Made by a program: the position numbers and the translations under genes. This document shows positions 1 through 12,321 of a stretch of DNA of 64,000 bases, one piece after another. Positions within the stretch are counted from its first letter, which is position 1; each line of letters opens with the position of its first letter. A model generated the notes under the pieces. It was not told where the DNA came from and did not search any database. It worked only from the letters and a program-made list of their open reading frames with translations. This DNA is from Rhabditoides inermis (Eukaryota; Nematoda; Chromadorea; Rhabditida; Rhabditidae), in the NCBI GenBank assembly GCA_963966185.1, contig CAWZYM010000285.1, forward strand, positions 380,001-444,000, in the 5' to 3' direction.

Positions 1-39
1 TTGGATAGGGTACAACGCAGAGGCAAGATCGACCCTCAC

Positions 40-100
40 ACGATAGCGACGCGAGTGATAGGAGTATGGAGACCGTTGCGGTGCCAGTGCGGTCGACCAT
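40..100 (-). CDS. Partial gene: exon 1 of a C-type lectin gene paralog
   Basis: The reverse strand has an ATG at 98-100, then a 20-residue hydrophobic leader (MVDRTGTATVSILL and on) and a GTGAGG donor at 39. The leader, the splice position and its phase (one leftover T) match exon 1 of the lectin gene at 8788-8854, whose leader ends in the same ASLS. The homology continues upstream of the ATG to about position 235. This is therefore the first exon of a tandem paralog of that lectin gene; the rest lies beyond the left edge. The function is inferred only from the paralog. The leader probably directs secretion. Confidence 0.55.
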
Positions 101-179
101 GGCAAGAGGAGGAGAGGGAATGACGGGTGGAGGGAGCGGGATGGGAGGACGGGAAGTGAGAGACCGGGAGAATATCATC

Positions 180-204
180 ATTCAAATCAGCGAGATTCGC
201 ACAA
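180..204 (-). promoter_or_regulatory. Conserved upstream block shared by the two lectin paralogs
   Basis: Upstream of the partial lectin gene's ATG lies the block TGTGCGAATCTCGCT (reverse strand). It recurs at the equivalent place upstream of the second lectin gene (about 8940-8965). It may be a shared promoter or 5' UTR element, or simply recent duplication. I see no TATA box beside it. Confidence 0.3.
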
Positions 205-273
205 CCACTGAAAAGTAAACATCTATAAACATCACGTAAACATCCGCCGTCGAGATCACAGATCAAATCTCGC

Positions 274-2039
274 CATGGTAAGAAACTCTCTTCTCTTCTC
301 TCTCCTCATTGTCCCCCTGGGTCTCTGATCTCTAATTCCGTTTCACTGCAGCCAACGCCGGAACCGACGCCACCTACCGTATCACGCTACACAGTAATGG
401 GTAACATTGATATCTCGTCTGTAGAGGCTCGCGTTTTGTCGTTTGGTCCATCTTTTGTTCCCATGTATCTCTGACAAAGGGGGTGACTTTGTGATTTTGA
501 GTACTGACTTAGATAGACGGATTCACCAGCACCACCTAGCGGACCATTCTATTTACCACCCGGTAAACAAGAGTGAGTTCTTTAGGGACCGTGCTGCCCT
601 CAAATCAGTGTGGTCAGCAGTGTGCAAAAGAGGTAAACTAGACAAAGAAGTGACGTCATTCATCTGTCACACTCATCCTACACCACCAGTTCTTCACCTT
701 CAGGTGAAGACCCACAAGATGAGCGAGGCGGACATGCACAGCGACGACGAGAAGAGGATCACTGACCGGGTATCCTTCCTTCTTGCGCGGGTTCTGGGTC
801 AACTCTTGGCCTTTGTTCCCGCGCACCTAATCAACACGTCGCACCTGCTGACACAGTTATCTTCTCTTTCCAGGCCATCCTTAGTTCAGATCGAGTCGTT
901 CGATGTTGAGGCACTCTACACCAACGTCGACAACGCGGCGGCGACGGACGCAGTGTGCAGCCTACTACGTCAACATTGGAGTGAGATTAACCACTTCGGT
1001 TTCAGTCAGTCCGACATCAAGGCTCTGCTCACCGCGTGTCTCCGCTGTTCGACATTCGCGTGGGGCGGTAAGTTCTACCGCCAGGTACGAGGGTTGTTTA
1101 TGGGTAACAGGTTGGCTCCTATTCTCGCAGTCACGTTTATGCATGTCCTAGAGTCATCGTGTGTTAGATCTGGCATCCTCTTCTACGCACGGTACATCGA
1201 TGACGTCATAGTGGTAGTAGAGAGTAAGAGTGACCTGGATGGTTTGTTTGTAGAGCTCAACGATCAGTCACCGACGATCCACTTCACCAGAGAAGAGCCG
1301 TCAGAGGAGGGATGGTTGCCATTCCTCAACGCTCAGATCTCTAATAAGAATGGTTTATTCCAGACGAAGTGGTACCGGAAGCCGGCCTGCAAGAACATTC
1401 TAGTGCACCAACGGAGCGCCCACCCCGACTACATGAAGCGAGCGATCGTCCAAGCGACTGTGAAAACAGCCGCTCAGGTAAGTATCCTCTGCATGTTATC
1501 GTGACCTTTCTAGTGATATGGCTCTAGCTATTTGCAAGTCAAATGGCTATGACGTCACTCGGACAGGGACAGGTGGTCGCAGCCGCCCTCTCTCGCGCTC
1601 TCTCCCTCGTGTCTCATCTGCCTCCTCTCGCAGCGTACTCCCTACGTTGTGTCTTCCGTTCATTGACGACTCTCTCGCTTCAGCTCTCAGGCACTGTGTG
1701 CGCAAGTCGGGTCTGGAGATCGCCATCGTCGACAAGCCGGTTCCGTCTCTTCGCTCGCTCCTGTGCAACAACAGACGATACGACACGTCATGCAACACCA
1801 GGTCATGTCTAGTCTGTCCATTTGGTAGAGAGAGGGACTGTCAGAAGAAGGGTACGATCTACCGTATCTCTTGCGATCTTTGCAGTGAACACTACATCGG
1901 TCAAACGGGTCGCCCACTGAAGACGAGGATCGCCGAGCACAAGCGAACTGGCGGAGTCATCGGCCGACACATCATGGATTCGAACCCTCGGGAGAAGACG
2001 TCCTTCACCATAGTCGCAGTGGAACCCTATCCCAAGTGA
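274..2039 (+). pseudogene. Penelope-like RT / GIY-YIG endonuclease ORF, disrupted
   Basis: An ATG at 274 is followed at once by a GTAAG donor (277) and a TGCAG acceptor (about 351); splicing opens a frame ending in LSFGPSFVP, an N-terminal motif of the family. The frame then breaks. From about 443 the DKGGDF motif begins, so the usual stretch between the two motifs is missing. RT motifs follow: FDVEALYTNV (A), GLFMGNRLAP (B), YIDDVIVV (C) and LPFLNA...WYRKP. After 1479 the frame changes again; the last part (1518-2039) has a Cys-rich segment and a GIY-YIG core, YRISCDLC...YIGQTGR...RIAEH. The second frame change could be an intron or a frameshift. With an internal deletion and one or two frame breaks the copy is probably dead. 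Confidence 0.75.
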
Positions 2040-2344
2040 CGGTGTACTGGATAAGCCCTTGAGATCAAGAACACCAATCCTATCTTGAATAGGAAGTACG
2101 AGTTAAACTCGCACACCTCTGCTGTCTCTAGTCCCTATTCATCTCGACTTCCGGTGTAGCCGTATCGATTGATCACTGGTGTATGAGTACTTGCCGCGGG
2201 CCACGCCGCGCATAACCCCGCCCTATGATCACACGTTACCGAGTCACTCTCTCCGCACCACTTATTCATTTCCGTTTTACCGCATACCATGTGATCTATT
2301 GCTTGTGTTTTTCATTGCTTACCTGTGATTGTAGGTGTGTTCTG

Positions 2345-2385
2345 TCCATCCTTGATGAAGGCTTAGTGCCGAAACGTTGGATAAA
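2345..2385 (+). ncRNA. Hammerhead-ribozyme-like motif in the Penelope 3' tail
   Basis: TTGATGA, a three-pair GGC/GCC stem and CGAAAC occur in the order of a hammerhead core (CUGAUGA, helix II, GAAA). Hammerhead ribozymes are known in Penelope-like elements. The first core base is T instead of C, and I cannot place a clear cleavage triplet, so this copy may be inactive. Confidence 0.35.
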
Positions 2386-2425
2386 AAGGTGATACTTTTT
2401 CGTGGTTTCCGGCTGTGATATCAAT

Positions 2426-3355
2426 TATCATTCGAATATTTCATCAACCACGCACATGGAGTCCGCCCAACCATCGAATTGAATTTTGCTGTTGCCGACG
2501 AGCTTCTCTGGACTTGGCTGCCAAGCGAGACGCCCTGCCCTGTTGCATAAGCTTCTTGTCGACCAGTTCGAACGTCGACCTCGGCGGTCCTACGCCGCTC
2601 GACGATCGGCGAAGGCTGCCACGCACATTTCTCCTCCGCTATGGCCACGTCAGCATACATCAGATCTGCTCGGATTACGCATCTTAATCGCCTCTCTAGT
2701 CCCGCACAGAACTCTCCTAGATAGAGAAACATCCGAAAATCCAAATATCTTTTCACAAACATCCGGAACACGGTGAACAAGCCCAAACGACAAAGCATTC
2801 CACACGTTCGCTTTTCATCGACAATTTTCCCGATGATGGATGATCCCATTGACCCACATTTATTAATACTCTCCGGAACGTACGAATATTCTCGTATATT
2901 GTAAAAGAACATATCGTTTAACTAAGACTGGGCGAGTGAGACAAGTGGGACTGATTTCATTCTAATGTAAGCGGATCTAGGAGAGGAAAGCGAATGAGTC
3001 TAGTTGACGATAGTTGCCGGTGCGAGAGTGTACTCGCAGAGAACGCGTCGGATCCAGTGACACGGCACGTCATTCATGTAGCACCTCCCAAAGCAAGAAT
3101 AGCCATAGTAGTCGTTTGTCTACTGTAAGCATCTCTCCCTTCCAATCTCTCTCTCTCTCTCTCTCTCTCTCCGCCCACATGAGTGCATCTCTCGTCGTAG
3201 TCGTAGTCGCCATTGTTGGGCTCTCCTGGATTCCAGATATCTTCGCTCATCATTTTGTCTTCTCTCCAATCGCCCATCGTGCGCCACATAAAGTAGGGCT
3301 AAAGTTGAATTGTGTAGGCAGAGAGAAAAAGAGAAAGAAAGAAAGAAAGAGAGAG

Positions 3356-3453
<98 letters not shown>

Positions 3454-3652
3454 CACCTTTAGAGCCGACGGGTTATTCCTAAGGTGCATCAAAGTGGGCG
3501 CGCTGTGTTTCATGTAAGCGCCGAGTGCGGGGAAGCTATAACTCGCAGTTGCTTCTCCCTATCCCTCTCTCGTTGTGCTCACTGTTTATGGAAGTCGCGA
3601 ACCGAGTGTCCGAATGAGTTACCCTCCAGCGGCGGAATGTATTGCAACAGTT
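2426..3652. other. No convincing gene; microsatellites
   Basis: This lies between the retroelement and the last lectin exon. It holds a (CT)n run near 3149-3172 and a (GAAA)n/(GA)n run at 3331-3449. A short reverse-strand reading ending at about 2430 (...DGWADSMCVVDEIFE) looks faintly like a C-type lectin end and could be a remnant exon, but I could not join it in phase. Confidence 0.4.
3331..3449. repeat. (GAAA)n/(GA)n microsatellite
   Basis: About 35 bp of GAAA-type repeats pass into about 75 bp of uninterrupted GA. It lies downstream of the lectin gene. Confidence 0.9.
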
Positions 3653-6600
3653 CTAAATGGGTAGAATGACCGCGTCCTGGTCCGCCGCCGACCGAATTCC
3701 GAATCTTCTCCAATACCCACTTCTCGCTTGATCCATTTCCACTTTCTTGGCGAACCGCGCCAATCGACCGTCAACTAGTTTGTTCGATAGAACGTCTTTG
3801 ATCTGCGTGCAGAACTGAAACTTGCTGTTCTAGATGGAAACGTATCTAGACAATACAGGATCACAGACAGTGAGTACACTGATGAGTACACTCTTTGCCC
3901 ACCGTGAGTGCCAGGTCGATAGAGAACTGATCGTTTCCGTTGACAATGGACGCAGCAGAGTGCGGGTGTCGGTCCTGCGCGGAATACATGCGGAAACAGC
4001 GCCTCTTTCCGTTCCAGTAGAACTCCATGAAGCCTTGCGCACAGTCAGAGTACACGGTATGGACTGGAAAGTCGGTTCGGCAACTTCGTCAGAAGATCGA
4101 TACGGATCATTCGGATCGACTGCGTTCTTCCGACTATACTCCCTATCCGTGAACAGATGATTACACCATCTATACCAGGAGAAAGTCTTTGATATACATA
4201 TATAGTTATGATAGTGCATGTGCAAACATTATATCATATACAGTATTCCAATGTATCACTCACTAGCGTCTTTTTTCAGCATTTTCGCGGCGCACATCAC
4301 TGGCAACCACTCGCCGGGCAACGAATCGAACGTCCCGACACTCTGTAACATCTCTGTTTCTCTTATTGCTTTCCTCTCTATCTCTCTCTCTCTCTCTATC
4401 ACACACACCACCCACCCCTCCCTCCATTTTCACAACGACATTGAGTCCCATCATAGGATTGTTGCTGCGACGTTTCACGTCTTGGAGTTGATTAATCTGC
4501 AAGTGTGAAAAATATATCGAGAGTCAACCTTTCTTCTATCACCGATCCGTCGAGCTCCGTATTAATTTGAATATTATTAGAATAGTCGTAAAACGCGGGC
4601 AGACGAAGGGCAAACTGAAAAAGGTGAAACCTAATTTAGGATTATCCGTGTTAGAACTGTATTTGGTGAGCAATATGGATGAGGTCTATCGGGTGAGGCT
4701 TTGCTATAGGAAGCAGTACCCTCTAAGGACCTATCCGCGGACAAAACACTAAACCTTTGTATATTTCGCCTCAAGTCGGTATTTTGTGTTTCGTGTTATG
4801 TCTGCTCTGCGCTTATGAGTATACCATTATTATTATGAGATCATGTGAAGGTTGTAGGTCAGTTTAGGTAAATGATCTCGAACGAATCGATCACGAGTTT
4901 GGTGATAAGTATTGTCGAGAAACCAAGCGACGAAATGACTGTAGGGAAACACCCCATACCAATACAACGAATAGCGATACCGTGTTGGGAGGGTTGGTGG
5001 CCTTGCCGGTGTAGCGTTGCCATTGCCGAGTGAACATCTCATATACCTGAAATGATGAGAGTATACGGGAAATCAGACGTGCTCACCACCTCTTTGTATA
5101 GCTTGTGAATGCGGGTGGTGTCGAATTGCGCGCCTCGAACTATGGCCTGTCCCTGCATGTTCGAGCGCACCTCGCACGCAGAGTGAAGGTGACGATGCTA
5201 GAACAGAGACGCTACCAAGGCACAGTTTCACATACAAATGAGTGTTGTCTAATTGGTTAACTGGTAGATATTGACGTCAATACAAAATATCGAATAAAGC
5301 GAAATCTGTTTAAAAAATCGCGTATTCGAGTAATTGCACGCTTCCGGATGCGACTGCTCGCACAAGCGAGAGAGCACGCAAAAAGAACAGAAGCAGACAG
5401 TGTGTGTGTAGCGCGGGAATTCCAAAATTCTGCGCTTACAAGGGAAGTTGCTCAGGTCCTCCGCTAGGATTTTTAATCTGAAGGCATATTTCGAAAGTTA
5501 TTGGTCTACTGATCAATGTTGTCTATGATCTTTTTTTTTGCTGCGGAGCACGTCTTGACATTATAAAAAAAGGCATGTTTTTTTCTTTGTTAGTCATTTT
5601 AAAGTGCGACTAGCGCTCCGAACCGTCAGAAATAGACAACTTTACTCATAAACAAAGTACTCTTTTGATATTTTCTCTACGCTCCATCACCCCCTCGTAC
5701 CGATCGCGCGTTGTGGACGGCGTGCGGGTTGTGGCTGGCCCAGACGCAGTACTGCTCGGTGCTGCTCTTCGAGTAGAACGTCGCCGGCACGCCCATCGTC
5801 GGCCAGAAAACCGTGCATATCTCCGACAGGTGAGAGGCTGTGCGTTTCGTATTAGAGACTGTTGGTCGAAAAGAAAGCAGAAAGCAACAGACACGCACAC
5901 ACAGACATCGTGAACCACTCACCGGAGGGCTTGGGTCGGCGAGTGCACACTGCGTAGGCCTTGTCGGAGGCAGACATGCTCATCAACGAGCCCTTTTTGA
6001 TGCGCGGCGCGTCCCACCGAGGACTCTCCTGCAATGTCAACAAGATACAGCGTTTCTTGGATGAAAATGCAATCGAAAGCCAGTATTTAAATTGGTGAAG
6101 AGTGATAGAAGGACTGATTAGCTCACAATGGCGCGGACGCTGATAGCTGTCTTGTCGTCGGTGTCGTTTCTGTACATGCGATGCGCGCCGTACAGATTCT
6201 CCACTGCCTCAGTCACATTGCCGTCCCACCATAACAGCGGGTACTTTCCGTCTACGCGACCTGAATAACTTAAAGTTGTCTACAAACCGCTAAAAAGCTC
6301 CGCCCACGTTGACACCTTTCGTGCGCCATCCGCACCGCTCGCGCGCTATTCAATTTGCTGACCCCTATTGCCGCCGGCATATTCGCACGCATTCGGCAGC
6401 CGCATCGGAAATGAGAGCGGTCTCTGTGAGCGCACTTACATTACAACTGACCACGTGGCGCAGTGGCAAGAGAGATTCGTACCAATCACGCGCACCGAGT
6501 TCGATCTTTTTTTTTTGCAATTTTCAGTGAAACACAAAGATTGTGTAGTTGAATGATTTAAAACAGAAGCTCCTGTTCCATAAAAAGCTTCGCCCATTCC

Positions 6601-8854
6601 TGTAGAATCGGAGAGGACCAAGTATTAATTAAGATTCGCACAATACGATCATGGCACGTCCAGAAGGAAATCAGTTCAAAGTTCAAATGCCTCACACAGT
6701 CGCACACCATGGCGGCTTTTGTGCATCGAACAAGTCTCCAGGATCACAATTGAATACGCTTTTGCACATATTTTATGAGATCTACTAAATGATATCTAAT
6801 GCCCACAACATCGATAACTGATCGCTTCAGTACGTTTCAAATTGCGTTTTTTGCGCGCGAATCCATCGTGAGTAACGCTGATCCTGTGCGGAATAGCTAA
6901 ATATGGAAGTCAGCGACGGTCGCTTGAGGATTGTTTAAATATAGTTTAAATGATTTATTACCGTGTTAAGTAGTTAACTTGTGCATCATAGGAAACATAA
7001 CCGTGCTTACGATAGGATAGTGAAATAGGAAAAAAGAAACATTCAAAGAGTAGACAATAAGCAAACTACAAATGTCGAATTTTAGACATGGGATGCAAAT
7101 GGGGATTGTCTAAGTGGGATTTCACGCTACTGGTTTTCGCAGATTCAACAATATCAGATGGAAGTGAGTTCCAAACTCATAAACTCTTTGAAAGAACGCG
7201 CTGCTCCGCAGAAACGAGTCATATGATGGCAAAAGACGATATTTGTGAGAGATGCGCGACCGGTGAGAGGTGCGTTGGGATTAGTGATTGAATCACTATT
7301 GGCACTGTATGTGATGCGAAAATCGCTCCTTATGTTTACTTTTAGTATCATTCCGCGTTTCTTGAAAAAGATGGTTACTGGAATCTCCGCGTATTTGGAT
7401 TTTCGATAGATATCGATCGATTACTAGACCTTAGTCAATATTGGTTCAACGGTAAAGTAGCGGGCAGACCAAATCCTAGAGTCAGAAACAGGCTCAGATT
7501 TGTATCTGATGGTCAGAGGTTCAGGTTTTGGGTCAGATTTGCCTCGGATTGTTTCTCCAGCCTCCGAAATAGGGTAAGATTGTCGATTTGTCCTGCTACG
7601 AAATTGGGAACATGGTAACGGGCATTTTGACAGTCAGTCCAGGGTACTAGGGTCAGAAAAAACGGAAAGCAGCCATTGCCTCACATTCGCTGTGAGACCA
7701 ATCCCGAGTTCGCCACTTTTTCGGCGAGAAGCAACAATCTGATCCTCTTTCTGCGGCTGGGGCAAAATAAGAGACAAAATCTGACCCACTTTCCTACAGC
7801 TGACGGTTATTACATACGTTACCGTAACTCACGTATGACGCTTCTCATTTCAGAGAACGACTCTTTGATCAGCTGTCCGAGATTGGCGGACGAGGAACAG
7901 GCTCGAATAGCCTCGTCGTACGAGCGCGGCATCTGAAAACATGATGTGGAGTGAGAGAGCTAAGTAGAGAGATACTTATTAGTGAGCGTTAGTGATAACA
8001 TAACTGACATCATCGAGCATTTTGATGCAAAAGTGCTTGTGGGACTGAAACCCATCGGGACAGTTGTTCTTCTCGACTGAAAACAATCGATAATCAATCG
8101 ATAACTCAGGAAAGAGGCTCACAGAAGCGACAGCGGATCGAGCCAGCCGGAGCCTCGTTATCGATGAACTGTAAACATGGAAACACGTCAACACTACCGT
8201 AACCGTTCCTCGTACCATCTACAGTACACATATATAAAATACCGTACCCCGTACCGCCTACAGTATACCTTTATAAAATACCGTACCCTGTACCGCCTAC
8301 AGTACACTTATATAAAATACCGTACCCCGTACCGCCTACAGTACACCTTTTTAAAATACCGTACCCCGTACCGCCTACAGTATACCTATAAAATTCCGTA
8401 TCCCGTACCATCTACAGTACACCTATATAAAATACCGTACCCCGTACCGCCTACAGTATACCTGTCCGACGTATCCGGGATTGATGCGGGCGCAGTGCCG
8501 CTTGTTGTGCACCCGGTTGCCGCTGAACGGGTAGTCGCGGTCGCAGTGCTGCCTATTCTCGTTGAACGTGCCCGGAGCGGAGTACCTGCGAGCGATGAGT
8601 GAATGGAACCTTTGACAGTGGCAGCATTGTAGACAGTCTCACCTCTCGGCGGTGGCGCACTGTGTGGACAGGTCCCCGGTGAGCAAGCCGTTGAACGACG
8701 CGGCTGCAACGAGGATTAGAAGGAGAACAATACAAATACGAGAAGGAACAACGAGAGAGAGAGGACAGCACAGTGGTCGACACTCACACGATAGCGACGC
8801 AAGTGGTAGGAGTATAGAGATGGAGACCGCTAAGGTCCCATAGGAGCTGACCAT
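3653..8854 (-). CDS. Secreted protein with two C-type lectin-like domains
   Basis: Exons: 8788-8854, 8643-8703, 8462-8585, 8123-8168, 8009-8076, 7833-7932, 6127-6260, 5923-6028, 5701-5837, 5087-5170, 4981-5046, 4412-4496 (tentative), 3903-4063, 3653-3814. The phases all agree, giving about 466 residues. Residues 1-20 form a signal peptide. The first lectin-like domain starts at CPDGFQSHKHFC and continues with SYDEAIRACSS..ANLGQL, a WW segment and a late Cys pair. The second starts at SDCAQGF..FYWNGKRRCF. C-type lectin domains bind sugars or other ligands; I do not see a clear EPN/QPD-WND calcium site, so sugar binding is not assured. Many secreted nematode lectins act in the gut or in immunity. 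The last exon, with a stop at 3653, may not be the true end, since domain two looks short. It lies 172 bp downstream of the phosphatase at 9027. Confidence 0.75.
6455..6515 (+). repeat. tRNA-derived sequence in a lectin intron
   Basis: GTGGCGCAGTGG resembles a Pol III A box and GAGTTCGATC a B box, and nine Ts (a Pol III-type stop) follow. No full cloverleaf can be drawn, so this is a tRNA relic or SINE end, not a tRNA gene. It lies in the 1.57-kb intron 6261-7832, where I see nothing else. Confidence 0.4.
8195..8470. repeat. ~40-bp minisatellite in a lectin intron
   Basis: About seven imperfect copies of a ~40-bp unit (CCGTACCGCCTACAGTA, then a TATAAAATA stretch) fill most of the intron 8169-8461. 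The last copy runs into the donor of the 8462-8585 exon. Confidence 0.85.
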
Positions 8855-9026
8855 GGGAAGTGGAGGAGAGGAAATGATGAGTGGAGGGGGAGTTTGAACG
8901 GGATAGAATGCGAGACAGACAGATTGACTGATCAGACACATTCGAATTAGCGAGATTCGCACAAGAACTGACGAATGATATGTAAACATGTAGTTTATCT
9001 GAGGATATCTCATTGAGGCGATGCGT

Positions 9027-11936
9027 TCAGAATGTCTTGAAGTATTGGGACAGGGTGGAGTAGGCACGGCTGAAGAGGCTGGAGAATCTATCGTAGATCC
9101 GACCGCGAATCTGCTCGATGACGGATTTCTTGAACGGATGCTGCTGGCAGTACTGAAAATGTAAATGTTTTTTCTTTCCATATCTTTCCTTTGTTATTCC
9201 TTGTCAACCCCACCTATATCATACACTACTGTTTCCATCTATTCTATCCCTCCTCTCTCTTCTTCACCCACAACCCATACATTTCTCTGCTTCATGGTTT
9301 TATTTCTGACCTCTTCGATACTCGGGGCCGGCTTCATCTTGAGGGCTATTTGTTCAATCATCTCGATTGGACACAAGTTGTCTCCAAGGATCACCAGCGC
9401 GCATTCGGGGATCTAGAATAGTTTTTAGGACTACATACTACAATCGGAAAGTAAGTTGACCTGTACTTTTCTTTAAGATAACGATAAGATAATCTATCGA
9501 CCTTCGTTTTTTTAGGATTATGATACCAAATTACTTTGATAGGTAAGATAATCTGTAGTGCGCTCACATGTTTGGTGAACGGCTCGAACTCTGCTGTCTC
9601 GTTGGCGCGGTACATGAACTGAAAGTGTGACATGCACTTTCGGATCAGAACTTCTTAGCGGAAAGCACATAACCTTCATGTTACCTCCCACACTGACGTT
9701 TCGGATTCTGCTATTTAGCTTTGGCTATGTATATGATGCACTTGTAAGAGTCAGGCAGAAGAGGACGAGTGTTCCTCTATGAGCTGTTCCGCGCGACTCA
9801 CCCTGACATACGAGGCGTTCTTGACGTCTGTGAACGTCTCCACTAGCACGCAAGCCGAGTAGGCGGGGAAGCCGCCAGGAACCACTGCCTGCTTGGCGCT
9901 CAGAGAATACAGAAGAGCCGTGATTGTCGTGTCGTGCTGCAACGTAGATTTCAGATCAAGCAAGGTTTTTGTTGATACGTTGAGCTCATTTGCTACATAT
10001 GTTTATTGGGTATCACTATTGAACCACACAATAACATGATCGAAAGAAAATGAGTAGTCACCCACCGCCGAGAACGCCTGGTACTTTCTCTTCTGAGTAG
10101 ACTTGCACGCCATGTCGGTGGAACCTATGCAAGACAGCTTGCGGTGCATGTTGTCAACTAGACTGTTGATCCTGCAAAGATATGGTCATGAAACTGGAAT
10201 TCGAAATGTCCGACAGCAGACAAGTCAATTTCCATCCTGCCTCTGATTTCGTCGTGAAACCACACAGCGCTTAACGAGAAAGACACTCTTCCGATCTCAC
10301 TCACATCGGTCCTCCCTTTGTCCGCATGATCTCCAGACCGATGTCCACTCCATTCACCTTGTCGAGGCCTGCGATACGTTTCACAATGTATTGATAATTT
10401 GACAGATGGGAACATATAGCTAATATCGAATCTCCAACGACTATTAACTCTGAAGTAATGACGTGAACATAATATGTTCTGTATAGAATAAAAAAAAGAA
10501 ATTCACCAACCTGCACCATAGGTGAGCGGGAGCATTGCTTGGAAGAGTTTGTCCATCGTCGCAATCACCTTGTCCGTCAGCCATCCGGCCATCTGCGAGC
10601 GAGCGAAGTAGAGTTGCTAAACGACCGACGTAAGTTTTCGAGCCTTACAAATCTCTCACCTCGACGTTGATAGCATCGAGTGGCACGTAGAAGTACTCGA
10701 ACGGCAGCTGCAGCCCCGTGTTGTTGTTCAGCACTTGCATGATCCATGCGGCCTGAATGTAAAATGCTTCAACCACTCAACTTGGATTCCAATATGGTTT
10801 CCAGTTCACGGAACGAGGTCAAATTCGTCTCCGTGAATTACATACAACTAGTTAGTGCCTACCCACTACCCACCTCGTCGCTGTTTTTGATGTCCATGTA
10901 CTGCTTGGTAGTGGCGGCGGCTGCAAGTAGATCGTCCCGCCTCGCACACGCACAGTCCGGGTCGCCAATCTGAAAGCGGTCGAGTAGCCAGCCTCCTTTT
11001 TTATTCCTGGAAACTACCACCTATATGTGGATTGTACCTACCATCTTGCTTCTCAACCACTTCAAAGCACCTCCAAATAATCCCGACATGAAAATAATAG
11101 AATACTCTATAATCAAAGAAATTGACCGCGCCTTTTTGACAATTGCTACGTAGCTGTCAGTAACTGATGTCACTCACATAGTCGGTGTCTGCGTCGACAG
11201 TGTGTATGGATATGGGCACGAGCCCGCTCGGCCAGGCGAGAGTCGTGTTCGCAAAGAAAGAGGCATCCGGAGACTGCCCGAGCCTGAACGATAGCATGCT
11301 TCTGAAGACTGTAATGTGTTTCATTCACTGTAATGTGTTCCCAAAAACTATGACACACAAAATCACAACCACTCACTGCTGTGCGTAGCTCGCCTGTCCG
11401 TACATGCCGATCATGTTCGACATTGCCGAGGCAAGAGTGCGGTTCACGTTAGTGGAGCGGATGTAGATCTAATAACCTAGCGGTCAGTCACATTGAAACA
11501 AAAAAATGCCCAAAAGTTCCCGAACCTCGTGCGAGTTGTAGTCGGGCGAGAGGAACTGGAAGGAGTCGATGTAGCCATGTAGCGCCGACGAATGTGACTG
11601 CCCAAGATCACATGCTGAGCCATGCCTTTCTAGAAATGTCGTCGTGAAATATACTTCATAGATCCAAGTGTACCGACCGGCGAGAGCTGTCCCCATCCGC
11701 CTCCGCCGAACGTCCAGTTGCCTTCTTGAATGGGATCTGTCGGCACTGTGAACACCGGAGATCGATCGCCGTGACGCCAGATCTTGGAGATTAGCATTTT
11801 TTTTTTACAGTACGACGCAAGTTTGCAGACTATTCAAAAGAATACTTACCGCTTGCACATACTGCAGTGTGTATTGACCCTCACTGTAGCCGAATACGGA
11901 TGATATACATAGTGATGCGAATAATACATACAACAT
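9027..11936 (-). CDS. Histidine acid phosphatase, with a frameshifting 8-bp near-duplication
   Basis: Exons: 11850-11936, 11678-11782, 11526-11629, 11377-11468, 11178-11283, 10874-10969, 10660-10752, 10511-10592, 10305-10368, 10066-10171, 9802-9936, 9568-9618, 9311-9412, 9027-9152. After a signal peptide, the catalytic motif RHGDRSP starts at residue 32, and the proton-donor HD lies in AFSAHDTTI. The family hydrolyses phosphomonoesters through a phospho-histidine; nematode members are often secreted in the gut. Exon 3 has an 8-bp near-duplication (about 11571-11586) that breaks the frame; without it the gene would code for 446 residues. An internal acceptor (exon 11526-11597) restores the frame but drops the conserved KGMAQHVILG segment. 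The protein may therefore be altered or dead. The exon pattern matches the neighbour at 12322-14880, its tandem paralog. Unlike that one, it ends in a hydrophilic tail with no membrane anchor. Confidence 0.85.
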
Positions 11937-11937
11937 T

Positions 11938-11950
11938 CTGCAAATGGTGA
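11938..11950 (-). promoter_or_regulatory. Possible trans-splice acceptor just before the phosphatase ATG
   Basis: The reverse strand reads CACCATTTGCAG, then A and the ATG. A 3' splice site one base upstream of a start codon, with no matching upstream donor evident, is what a spliced-leader acceptor looks like in nematodes. This is inference from sequence only. Confidence 0.4.
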
Positions 11951-12321
11951 AAAAGTGGCGCCAGTTTTTCAGAGCAATCGAAACACAATTCTTATCAATA
12001 CAATAAATTTCACTGTCTTTATCAGTGAGTGAGTTAATCTCTTTCAGGAGGCTGTTAACACATCGAGCAATGTCCTGTACAAGCAAACGTACTAAAGCTG
12101 TCAATGTTAGAGTTCTGTATTGATAGCCATAAAACCATTTGGATCAATCAATAAGTTTGATAAGATTCATACATTTCTATGTGTGTATTGTAAACAGATA
12201 AACATTAGTTTCCGTTTAGATTTTTCTGTGAATCGTGACGATATTTTATCAGACAACACAACTCAAATATTTTGTACACATCATTGCACGCGGTGAGCTC
12301 TCAATTCATGAAAACTGCAGC

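Larger units (their letters stand above)
240..2425 (+). mobile_element. Penelope-like retroelement, decayed copy
   Basis: The insert lies between the 5' end of the partial lectin paralog and the 3' side of the next lectin gene. It codes for a Penelope-type reverse transcriptase followed by a GIY-YIG endonuclease. Its 3' tail holds the GGC...GCCGAAACG signature common in these elements. The 5' boundary is set near 240, where homology to the lectin upstream region stops; the 3' boundary near 2425 is approximate. I did not recognise long terminal repeats or a target-site duplication. Penelope-like elements are known to keep introns, and this copy seems to have one directly after its ATG. Confidence 0.75.

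Noticed and set aside
2421..2912. Minus-strand 163-codon open frame after the Penelope element
   Set aside because: The composition is unlike coding sequence and there is no family resemblance. An alternative frame ending ...CVVDEIFE faintly resembles a lectin end, but no phase-consistent join to the lectin exons was found.
8195..8470. Regular short repeats that could be mistaken for a CRISPR array
   Set aside because: The units are contiguous without unique spacers, in an intron of a eukaryotic gene.
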